Of a stretch of 9,956 nucleotides of DNA, positions 1 through 5,053 are shown in pieces; position 1 is the first letter of the stretch, and each line of letters starts with the position of its first letter. Location of the stretch: the NCBI GenBank assembly GCA_964580435.1, contig CAZOKP010000094.1:1-9956 (forward strand). Direction: 5' to 3'. The translations under genes and the position numbers were made by a program. The stretch comes from CAZKEW01 sp964580435 (GTDB taxonomy: Bacteria > Acidobacteriota > Aminicenantia > Aminicenantales > UBA8522). The notes below the pieces were generated by a model. It had not been told where the DNA came from. It was given only the letters and a program-made list of their open reading frames with translations, and did no database searches.

Positions 1-12
1 CTCGTCGCTCAT
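1..12 (-). CDS. possible start of a gene running off the left edge
   Basis: On the minus strand an ATG at 12-10 is followed by codons reading Met-Ser-Asp-Glu to the window edge. A GGTGAG sequence lies 8 bases upstream, at a workable Shine-Dalgarno distance. It would follow the prepilin peptidase gene in the same direction after a gap of about 160 bases. Four codons are too few to identify anything. This rests only on start codon, ribosome site and strand consistency, so it is tentative. Confidence 0.3.
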
Positions 13-51
13 ACGGACTTCTCACCACATCATCCCTCCCCTCATCCCCCG

Positions 52-67
52 GGCGTAGACTTACGCC
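52..67. repeat. small hairpin downstream of the prepilin peptidase gene
   Basis: GGCGTA and TACGCC form a perfect 6-bp stem around a 4-base loop in the 164-base gap after the prepilin peptidase stop codon. No T-run follows on the minus strand, so it does not look like a classical intrinsic terminator. It could be a weak terminator, a processing site or chance. I see nothing else in 13-176 apart from the possible ribosome site near 20-26. Confidence 0.3.
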
Positions 68-176
68 GTGTCACCCTACCTGGATTACCGCCTCAATCCC
101 GGAAACGAGGATGGCTCCTCATGTTCAGGCAGGTCGCTTTATCCCGCTGGCAAAACTCCTCCGAGAAAACAACGTC

Positions 177-950
177 CTATGGACCCAGGCCTTTGTGCAG
201 GTTCAGGTATGCGCCGATAATTTGCCCGCCCCAGACGAGAGAAACATATGCGGCGGGGGCCAAGAACGTCCCGAAGGGAAGGGAGTATTGCAGGTCTTTC
301 TTGCGGAAACACAAAAGAAATATTCCGACCAGCGCGCCGGTAAATGAAGCCAGGACAAGGGTTAAGACGGCCTTCAGCCAGCCGAGATAGGCGCCGACCG
401 CGAGCATCATGGTCACATCGCCCATACCCAGGCCCTCTTTTTTCCGCAGGAGATAGTAGACCGTATAAATGAAAAGCAGGAATCCAGAACCGGTGACAGC
501 GCCAATCAAAGCCTGCCTTAAGCCCAGGTCCGGACGGAAGAACGAATAGGCCAGAGCAAGCACCAAAATGGGGAGAGTGATCTCGTCCGGCAGGACCTGA
601 AAATAAAAGTCGATAAAACCGAGGGCGATCAAAGCGCTGGCAAATAAGCAGGACGCAAGAAAATGGGGACTCAGCCCAAAATGTCCATGGAGGAGCAGAA
701 AACTCAAAGGAGTCAGGATTTCCACGAGCGGATAGGTTAAGGGAATTCTGACTTTGCAGAAACGGCATTTTCCGCCTAACAGAAGAAAAGAGATGATGGG
801 GATATTGTCGTAGACTTTTATTTTTTTCTTGCATTGGGGGCAGGACGAAGGCGGCTTGATCAGACTCAGGCCCCGCGGAACGCGGTAGATGACCACATTG
901 AGGAAGCTTCCCCAGATCATTCCGAACAGGACGATGATTATCTTTTCCAC
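177..950 (-). CDS. pilD: prepilin peptidase / N-methyltransferase (type IV leader peptidase, A24 family)
   Basis: This inner-membrane aspartic protease would cleave the leader of type IV pilins and type II secretion pseudopilins and N-methylate the new N-terminus. The 257-residue product has the family layout. GSFLNVVIYR (residues 14-23) opens the N-terminal domain. A zinc-type tetracysteine follows, CPQC at 37-40 and CRFC at 62-65. The first conserved aspartate region, IDFYFQVLPD, is at 113-122, and GLGMGDV with Asp178 carries the second. The rest is hydrophobic, with about seven or eight membrane segments. The start is GTG at 950, inside the end of the upstream gene (13-base overlap), with no good ribosome site, so translation is probably coupled. 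The next ATG (920) would remove the N-terminal membrane segment. Length and all key motifs are intact. It is last in a four-gene operon with an ABC-2 exporter. Confidence 0.93.
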   Translation of the reverse strand: MEKIIIVLFGMIWGSFLNVVIYRVPRGLSLIKPPSSCPQCKKKIKVYDNIPIISFLLLGGKCRFCKVRIPLTYPLVEILTPLSFLLLHGHFGLSPHFLASCLFASALIALGFIDFYFQVLPDEITLPILVLALAYSFFRPDLGLRQALIGAVTGSGFLLFIYTVYYLLRKKEGLGMGDVTMMLAVGAYLGWLKAVLTLVLASFTGALVGIFLLCFRKKDLQYSLPFGTFLAPAAYVSLVWGGQIIGAYLNLHKGLGP

Positions 951-1801
951 CAGATGGTCGGAGGCTTGACCTCTCCTGTCTTGGAATCATAGACATAGTC
1001 TTTTCCGTCCAGGTCTTTCGGCAAGGACGCAAGATATCCCGGGCGGACGAGCTCGGCCAGGTCTTCCGGATTGTGGCCATATCGGTCTTTGAACCGCTTG
1101 ATGGCCTCCCGCAAGACAATGATGTCCGAAGTACTTTTAACCTGGTAGAGATGTTTTGAGGCGATTTTCTTGGTGCGCGCGTCTGCGGCAGTGTTGTAGA
1201 TCTCGAGCCATGTGTCCCACGATGTCTTCAAGTCCATCGTCTTGAACCCGACGGCGGCGTAAAGCCTTTTCACGATGGCCGGCGATCCCGGGATCTTGAT
1301 GGCTTCCTCGTAGTATTTGCGGACGGCATCGTAGTCCCCTGCCATCTGAGCATAATGTCCGGCCTCGAAAGGAAAGATCCATTGGTCCGGATTCTTCTTC
1401 AACGCCAGGTCCATGATCTTGTAGGCCAGTTTGGGGTCTTTGGCTTCGGAGAAGGCGATGAGAGCGCCGACTTCGTACGGATCCTGATAGCGGGGGTCCA
1501 GCTCGGCGATGATCGAGAAGATGTGTTCCAGATAAGTGAACCTATCGACGATGGTATAAGTGCTGTAGTACTGGATCGCCCAGATGAAGACCAAGTCCGC
1601 CACCAGGGAGGAATAACCGAAGGTGACATATTTCAGGTATTTTCCCGAAGGGATATAAATAACGGATGCGCCGGGGATCTTTTTCCTGGGAATTTTGTCG
1701 ATAGCGCTTTTAAGGGAGACGAGGCCGGCGGCCGCAAGACACAAAAGGAGCACGAGAGATAACGCGGCGGACCCTTTAGCGTAGCGCGGGATCGTCTTCA
1801 T
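938..1801 (-). CDS. membrane-anchored helical-repeat (TPR-like) protein with pseudopilin-like C-terminal end
   Basis: The 287-residue product starts with a basic stretch and one hydrophobic segment (about 12-32), so it is likely anchored in the inner membrane with the rest in the periplasm. The middle (about 85-220) is helical with TPR-like pieces, for example ALKKNPDQWIFPFEAGHYAQ at 133-152 and DYDAVRKYYEEAIKIPGSP at 156-174. The last 60 residues recall the end of type II secretion major pseudopilins: an AIKRFKDRYGHNPEDL helix, then PGYLASLPKDLDGKDYVYDS (254-273). That match is from memory of the family pattern. The start is ATG at 1801, five bases after the permease stop codon; the upstream in-frame GTG at 1804 is less likely. 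It overlaps the prepilin peptidase gene by 13 bases. Its place matches that of accessory pilus-assembly genes such as M. xanthus pilG, but I cannot claim orthology. Confidence 0.75.
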   Translation of the reverse strand: MKTIPRYAKGSAALSLVLLLCLAAAGLVSLKSAIDKIPRKKIPGASVIYIPSGKYLKYVTFGYSSLVADLVFIWAIQYYSTYTIVDRFTYLEHIFSIIAELDPRYQDPYEVGALIAFSEAKDPKLAYKIMDLALKKNPDQWIFPFEAGHYAQMAGDYDAVRKYYEEAIKIPGSPAIVKRLYAAVGFKTMDLKTSWDTWLEIYNTAADARTKKIASKHLYQVKSTSDIIVLREAIKRFKDRYGHNPEDLAELVRPGYLASLPKDLDGKDYVYDSKTGEVKPPTIWWKR

Positions 1802-1806
1802 CACCG

Positions 1807-2571
1807 TCAGACAAAATCCCTCTTTTTGAAAATGAGGACAGCGAGCACCAGGATAAAGAAAGTATAGACGACGCCGTAGAGGGCGGAGTAAAAATAGAAT
1901 CTTGGCTGGACGGCCAGGCCGTAGACGGCTTCTGTTTTGAAATTGAAATTTTCCAGGTCGGGAAGAAGAGCATAGATCCCCTGCAACAAGACCTTGGTCG
2001 GGCCGGGTTTCGTTTTCAGTAGGAGCGTCTCGAGACCCCAGGAAAAATGGCCGATGAGATAGAAAGAAACGGAGAAGAGCGAGCTCAGAATCGGCGTCGA
2101 AAAGCAGGAGAAGAGAATGGCCACGGCGGTGATGAGGATGAGTTCGATGAAAATAAAGAGCACGGCCAGGAGGAGCCGGCCCTCGATTTTGGACGTGTAA
2201 AGGAAGACGATAATGAGGAAGATGAGGCTCATGAGCACGGTCATAATGAGAAGGGTAAGGACCAGGCCGAAGAATTTGCCCAGCAGAAATTGCCAGCGGT
2301 GGATCGGCTTGGAGATTAGAGTGAAGACGGTCTTTTTGTCGATCTCCTTATAGACCAGGCCTGTCCCGATCAGAATGGCCATGAGCATGCCGAAAAGAGA
2401 GATGGAGGCGAGCCCGACATCTTTGATGATCTTGACCCTGTCGCCCACGGTGAGCATGGCCAGAAGCCGCGAGAAAAGAAGGGCGACGACGGTGAAAAAG
2501 AACAGGAGGTAGAGGACGCGGTCCCGAATCGCTTCCTTAAAGGTGTTCAAGGCGATGGTTTTGATCTTCAT
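1807..2571 (-). CDS. ABC-2 type transporter permease (PilI-like candidate)
   Basis: This 254-residue polytopic inner-membrane protein would form the membrane channel of an ABC-2 exporter with the ATPase encoded just upstream. Hydrophobic segments lie at about 20-40, 56-74, 98-125, 133-156, 160-180 and 228-248. After the second segment comes the family-typical cytoplasmic stretch YKEIDKKTVFTLISKPIHRW (74-93), followed by QFLLGK, which in ABC-2 permeases carries the coupling region. The start is ATG at 2571, because its ATGA overlaps the stop codon of the ATPase gene; the open frame runs 52 codons further upstream, but only over the end of the ATPase gene. The substrate cannot be read from the sequence. 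Position before a prepilin peptidase suggests the PilI role in pilus assembly, but ABC-2 permeases are generic. Confidence 0.88.
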   Translation of the reverse strand: MKIKTIALNTFKEAIRDRVLYLLFFFTVVALLFSRLLAMLTVGDRVKIIKDVGLASISLFGMLMAILIGTGLVYKEIDKKTVFTLISKPIHRWQFLLGKFFGLVLTLLIMTVLMSLIFLIIVFLYTSKIEGRLLLAVLFIFIELILITAVAILFSCFSTPILSSLFSVSFYLIGHFSWGLETLLLKTKPGPTKVLLQGIYALLPDLENFNFKTEAVYGLAVQPRFYFYSALYGVVYTFFILVLAVLIFKKRDFV

Positions 2572-3485
2572 CCCTGTTTGACCATCCCCAGAAAAATATC
2601 CTCGAGCGTTTCCGTCCGGGGCACGAGCGAATGAATCTTTCCCTTCCGGGCCTGGACAAGCGCCATCAGCTTTTCGATATTCTCTTCGTGGAGGACCTTG
2701 AGAAAGATCTTCTCTCCACGCGCCCAAAGCGGCTCGCCCAGGCTGATGAGCTCACTCAAATCCAGGCCCGAGAGCGTGACTTCCGTGAACAGGATTTTCT
2801 CCGAGATCAAGTCCTGGAGAGCTCCTTGACTGATGATCTTGCCGCTGACGACGATGGCCACGTGATCACAGATCATTTCAATGTCCTGAAGGATATGGGA
2901 GCAGAGGAAGACCGTCTTTCCCTCCTGCTTGAGATGGATGATGATGTCGCGGACCTCTTTTCTCCCCAGCGGATCGAGGCCGCCCAACGGCTCATCGAGA
3001 AAAAGAAGCTCAGGATCGTTGATCAAGGCTTGGGCCAGCCCGATCCTCTGGAGCATCCCCCGGGAGAATTTGCGAAGCTGGAGGCCGCGGGCTTTTTCCA
3101 GGCCGACGAGCCGAAGAAGGCTGCGGATCTTTTCTTCCCTTCCCTTCTTCCTCAGGCCAAAAAGCTGGGCGTAAAAATCGAGAAATTCTGCGGCGGTGAG
3201 ATATTCGTAAAAATAGGGATTCTCCGGGAGATAGCCGATCCGCTCCTTGCCTTCCAGGGAGAGGTGAGGATGGCCAAAGATCTCGATCCGGCCATTGTCC
3301 GGGAAGATCAGGCCGAGCACACATTTCAGGGTGGTTGTCTTGCCCGCGCCGTTCGGCCCCAAGTAGCCGAAGATTTCTCCGGAATCAACCGAGAAGGAGA
3401 TCCCTCTCAGGATTTCTCTTTTCTTGGGGATGAACCCCAACTTGAAGGCTTTGGAGAGGTTTTCGATCTTGAGAACAGCGGCCAT
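2568..3485 (-). CDS. ABC transporter ATP-binding protein (ABC-2 exporter ATPase, PilH-like candidate)
   Basis: The 305-residue cytoplasmic ATPase drives the exporter whose permease follows. All nucleotide-binding motifs are present: Walker A GPNGAGKTT (43-51), the Q-loop region GYLPENPYFY (84-93) where Glu or Asn stands at the usual Gln, signature FSRGMLQR (140-147, a form of LSGGQ), Walker B LLFLDEP (160-166), D-loop GGLDP (168-172) and switch His197 in CSHIL. Residues after about 230 form the C-terminal extension ending in TLEDIFLGM, typical of exporters of the CcmA/DrrA/NatA kind. The ATG at 3485 is the first start in frame. It has no strong ribosome site, only AAGTGA close to the start. 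Its TGA overlaps the permease ATG by four bases. It is the first gene of the operon and a consensus -10 box lies just upstream. Confidence 0.93.
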   Translation of the reverse strand: MAAVLKIENLSKAFKLGFIPKKREILRGISFSVDSGEIFGYLGPNGAGKTTTLKCVLGLIFPDNGRIEIFGHPHLSLEGKERIGYLPENPYFYEYLTAAEFLDFYAQLFGLRKKGREEKIRSLLRLVGLEKARGLQLRKFSRGMLQRIGLAQALINDPELLFLDEPLGGLDPLGRKEVRDIIIHLKQEGKTVFLCSHILQDIEMICDHVAIVVSGKIISQGALQDLISEKILFTEVTLSGLDLSELISLGEPLWARGEKIFLKVLHEENIEKLMALVQARKGKIHSLVPRTETLEDIFLGMVKQG

Positions 3486-3502
3486 GTCACTTTAGAAACC
3501 TT

Positions 3503-3531
3503 ATTATATTTTAATAAAGAATGAAAGAAAA
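3503..3531 (-). promoter_or_regulatory. candidate promoter of the ABC/prepilin peptidase operon
   Basis: The minus strand carries an exact TATAAT at 3508-3503, embedded in an A/T-rich stretch unlike the flanking sequence. The hexamer 17 bases upstream is TTTTCT (3531-3526), a poor -35. Transcription would begin near 3496, leaving a leader of about 10-12 bases before the ATPase ATG at 3485. Confidence 0.45.
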
Positions 3532-3649
3532 GACTCCTTATGGTCCTTTTACTTGAGCGACAACAGATTTCCCGGCCCCTCCTTGATTCGAAACCCCGTG
3601 AATATTGATGGGTGGCACGGCGCCAGTCCCCGCAACGCCCGCAGCGAAT

Positions 3650-3665
3650 GGTGGTGGGTGGGTGG
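3650..3665 (+). other. possible two-tier G-quadruplex motif
   Basis: Runs of GG, GG, GGG, GGG and GG are each separated by a single T. Very short loops favour folding, but only two G-tiers are possible throughout, so this is weaker than the motif at 4510-4529. Confidence 0.35.
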
Positions 3666-3692
3666 ATCTTCAGCGAGGAAATGGAGGGGGTT

Positions 3693-3714
3693 CCAAGGGG
3701 GCATACCCCTTTGG
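3693..3714. repeat. bulged hairpin with G/C-rich stem
   Basis: CCAAGGGG pairs with CCCCTTTGG (one extra T bulged) across the 5-base loop GCATA, giving eight base pairs. It sits in the G-skewed spacer downstream of the ferritin-like gene. No T-run follows. Confidence 0.5.
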
Positions 3715-3760
3715 TCGCAGGGCAGGGCCCGCGAAGGGGAGGCAGTGAGCGAAGCGAGCG

Positions 3761-3794
3761 TTGGAAGGGGGAAAGCGAAGCTTTCTCCCTCCAA
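3761..3794. repeat. long hairpin, 15 bp with one bulged A and a GAA loop
   Basis: TTGGA plus GGGGGAAAGC pairs with GCTTTCTCCC plus TCCAA, with A3766 bulged, one G-T pair, and loop GAA. The tip is GCGAAGC, a known exceptionally stable mini-hairpin. It lies 42 bases after the stop codon of the ferritin-like gene and so could stabilise or stop that transcript, although the T-run of an intrinsic terminator is missing. Confidence 0.6.
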
Positions 3795-3835
3795 GCCATG
3801 CGGACGGGGAGGCGACGTGACAGGACCCATCATTA

Positions 3836-4279
3836 TTATGAAAGCCCCTTGATCTCGCGGGCGTGTTTGAGCAGCCGGTCCTGCATGAAAAGGTGCTCTC
3901 GCTTAAGCCCGAGACAGAGGTTGAGTTTGTCTCTGACCTCGCCCGTCGGGGCAAGAGAGATCAGTGTCTCGTATTTGATGATGAGGTTTTCTTCGGCCGG
4001 GATCAAGGTTTCGAGAAATGAGAGCCGGTCCGTGCCGGGGTGGACAGACGGCATGGGCTTCAAGCTATTTTCTTTTCCGTCCGCATCCCTCCTCGCGTTC
4101 TCGATCTGGATGACGCTTCCCTGCCTAACCAGGAGGCCTGGGTTCTTATCCCAGTGCCGTATGTGGTCGATCGAGTTCTTGAACAGGCGCTGGCTCAAAT
4201 CCTGATGCTCGCTGAAGAAAATGACATAGGAGAGATAGCGGTGCACCAGCTCGTTTTTGATCCGGCGTATCTTTTCCAT
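3836..4279 (-). CDS. small ferritin-like four-helix protein (putative)
   Basis: The 147-residue product is almost wholly helical with no signal peptide or membrane segment, so it should be cytoplasmic. Its layout recalls ferritin-like/rubrerythrin proteins: helix 1 with Glu10 and Tyr15, helix 2 with IDHIRHW (37-43), a charged linker with Glu60 (about 55-82), helix 3 with PAEENLIIKYE (94-104), helix 4 with REH (127-129). In the family, carboxylates and His from each helix bind a di-metal centre. Here the second helix has Asp-His instead of the usual Glu-x-x-His, so metal binding is uncertain. I chose ATG 4279 because GGAG lies 8 bases upstream and a TATAAT box about 30 bases upstream; the open frame extends to 4471, but that part is low-complexity and covers the promoter. 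It is a single-gene unit between two structured spacers. It could equally be an unrelated helical-bundle protein. Confidence 0.6.
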   Translation of the reverse strand: MEKIRRIKNELVHRYLSYVIFFSEHQDLSQRLFKNSIDHIRHWDKNPGLLVRQGSVIQIENARRDADGKENSLKPMPSVHPGTDRLSFLETLIPAEENLIIKYETLISLAPTGEVRDKLNLCLGLKREHLFMQDRLLKHAREIKGLS

Positions 4280-4307
4280 GGGACGTTCTCCACAAAGAAC
4301 TTCCAAG

Positions 4308-4313
4308 ATTATA
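4308..4313 (-). promoter_or_regulatory. -10 box of the ferritin-like gene
   Basis: An exact TATAAT reads on the minus strand here. Transcription would start near 4301, giving a 22-base leader that contains the GGAG ribosome site at 4291-4288. The 17-base-spaced -35 hexamer TGCCTT is poor, which suggests an activator or a weak promoter. Confidence 0.5.
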
Positions 4314-4321
4314 GTCGTCTT

Positions 4322-4341
4322 GCGGCGAATAAGGCAGCCGC
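4322..4341. promoter_or_regulatory. inverted repeat over the -35 region of the ferritin-like gene
   Basis: GCGGC and GCCGC form a perfect 5-bp inverted repeat with a 10-base spacer. It is centred on the place where the -35 box of the 4308-4313 promoter should be. It has the geometry of an operator for a dimeric regulator, but is short enough to arise by chance in G+C-rich DNA. Confidence 0.25.
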
Positions 4342-4351
4342 GTCTCCGGTC

Positions 4352-4381
4352 GGGGTGAAGAAGGAGGGGGGAATTCACCCC
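4352..4381. repeat. inverted repeat with G-rich loop
   Basis: GGGGTGAA and TTCACCCC are perfect 8-base arms around a 14-base purine-only loop that itself holds a run of six G. It lies upstream of the ferritin-like promoter and opens a gene-free stretch (4280-4573) with two further structures. Confidence 0.5.
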
Positions 4382-4494
4382 CAAAACCCTCCCTAGAGGT
4401 GATTGCGCGGCGTTTTGCCTTATGACAGGATGTGTCCGTCGCAGCCTCAACGGCTCGATTCCCTCATCCAAGGCGTAGCCGAGGTTGTGAAAAG

Positions 4495-4518
4495 GGAGAG
4501 GGGGAGGATCCCCCTCCC
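4495..4518. repeat. bulged hairpin, 10 bp with a GGA loop
   Basis: GG, bulged A4497, then GAGGGGGA pairs with TCCCCCTC and CC across a 3-base loop. The design (long G/C stem, one bulged A in the 5' arm, three-base purine loop) is the same as in the hairpin at 3761-3794 on the other side of the ferritin-like gene. Confidence 0.5.
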
Positions 4519-4529
4519 ACCCCCCACCC
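4510..4529 (-). other. strong G-quadruplex motif
   Basis: The minus strand reads GGG-T-GGGGGG-T-GGG-A-GGGGG: four G-runs of at least three separated by single bases, the most stable class of predicted quadruplex. It overlaps one arm of the hairpin at 4495-4518, so the two folds would compete. If transcribed leftward, an RNA quadruplex could also form. Confidence 0.65.
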
Positions 4530-4538
4530 TCCTTTCAT

Positions 4539-4576
4539 TGACTCTCTTGAATCAAGAAATTGAATCAAGGGAGTCA
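4539..4576. repeat. 38-base inverted repeat, 17-bp arms, GAAA loop
   Basis: The arms pair at 15 Watson-Crick positions plus one G-T, with a single A-A mismatch, around GAAA (TTTC on the other strand). Inside are two direct copies of TTGAATCAAG (4547-4556 and 4560-4569), each built on the small palindrome TTGA-A-TCAA. The minus-strand end coincides with the stop codon of the metallophosphoesterase remnant (4574-4576). No T-run follows on either strand. It may be an RNA-stabilising stem, the end of a miniature mobile repeat, or a paired operator. Confidence 0.65.
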
Positions 4577-4957
4577 TATACCTGCCTTCTTCGATCTTCC
4601 AGGGGTGGTGTGTGCCAGGTCGATCTCCTTTTTGATGACCTGCTCATACCGAATCAGGATCCGGTCGTAGTTGTTCTCTCAGCATTCCTCACTGTCGCCA
4701 AGAACGATCAATTTAAACCCCTTTCCTTTGTAATGGGAGAGCGCCCTCGCATAAAGGTCGGCGTTTTCCTTGAAATCGTCGGCGCTGCTGCCGTCGCCTT
4801 TGTGCTGGTCGGAAAAGAGGACAAAAGCGTCCTTCGCATAATCGGCCGGAATGAGATGCTTGGGGCTGCGGGCCCGCTCATAAATCCGCTTGAATTTTCG
4901 TGTCATCCTCGGGTAGGACATCTTTTGCGCAGTTGCTGCTCTTGGGAATGATAACAA
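4574..4957 (-). pseudogene. metallophosphoesterase remnant with in-frame stop and missing C-terminal two-thirds
   Basis: The frame opens at TTG 4957 (AAGGA 8 or 9 bases upstream) or ATG 4921. It encodes an N-terminal calcineurin-like phosphoesterase piece: FVLFSDQHKGDG, with the Asp-x-His metal motif, then KLIVLGDSEEC, the Gly-Asp motif. At 4681-4679 a TGA interrupts it. In relatives this motif normally continues GD-x-EE-x-W-E-N, and the sequence resumes in the same frame with ENNYDRILIRYEQVI, so the TGA most simply replaces a TGG Trp codon. The frame then runs to a second stop at 4576-4574 within a large inverted repeat. The later GNHE and GHTH motifs are absent in all frames down to 4280. 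Intact members are roughly three times longer, so I read this as a decayed and truncated gene. Recoding of the TGA is a remote alternative. Confidence 0.7.
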
Positions 4958-5005
4958 ACGCGATTTCCTTTATCCACTCGCTTCGAGCCCACACTCCGAG
5001 CCGAT

Positions 5006-5034
5006 TTGCTTTTTTAGCAGAAAAATTGTAGTAA
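5006..5034 (+). promoter_or_regulatory. weak candidate promoter of the Memo operon
   Basis: TTGCTT (5006-5011) and TAGTAA (5029-5034) are 17 bases apart in the A/T-rich end of the 90-base gap between the divergent remnant and the Memo gene. Each hexamer matches the consensus at only three positions, and the leader would be very short. This is the only spaced pair I found, so it is tentative. Confidence 0.22.
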
Positions 5035-5053
5035 AGGGGAAGGAAAAGTGAAG

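Larger units (their letters stand above)
3532..3835. other. gene-poor, G-rich structured spacer
   Basis: About 300 bases between the ferritin-like gene and the ABC operon hold no convincing gene. Open frames here lack a ribosome site and give low-complexity peptides rich in Gly, Arg, Ser and Trp. The plus strand is strongly G-skewed and carries a G-quadruplex-like run and two bulged hairpins (listed separately). A GTGAGCGAAGCGAGC stretch at 3745-3759 carries the compact GCGAAGC motif, which recurs in the hairpin loop at 3774-3780. No T-run follows either hairpin on either strand, so neither is a standard intrinsic terminator. The composition recalls multi-copy intergenic repeats. Copy number cannot be known from this window. 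Confidence 0.5.

Noticed and set aside
139..1119. Second minus-strand frame overlapping the prepilin peptidase gene
   Set aside because: It is the frame-shifted reading of the prepilin peptidase and of the end of its upstream neighbour; the peptide has no family features.
2631..3524. Long plus-strand open frame (297 codons) over the ABC ATPase gene
   Set aside because: It lies wholly antisense to a gene with all ABC motifs, has no ribosome site, and its product is acidic low-complexity sequence without any recognisable domain.
3580..3600. tRNA-like GATTCGAAACC sequence
   Set aside because: It resembles a T-loop, but on neither strand can the five-base T-stem pair, and no acceptor, D or anticodon arm is nearby.
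3612..4205. Plus-strand frame through the G-rich spacer and the ferritin-like gene
   Set aside because: The first half is Gly/Arg/Ser-rich translation of repeat-like DNA and the second half is antisense to a gene with a good promoter and ribosome site.
4679..4681. TGA as selenocysteine or as a reassigned Trp codon
   Set aside because: UGA serves as a true stop in neighbouring genes such as the ABC ATPase and permease, so reassignment is out. Selenocysteine has no support because the family has Trp, not Cys, at that position and the gene is truncated anyway.
4403..4951. Plus-strand frame of 182 codons opposite the phosphoesterase remnant
   Set aside because: It crosses the quadruplex and hairpin island and mirrors a recognisable remnant; no ribosome site and no domain.
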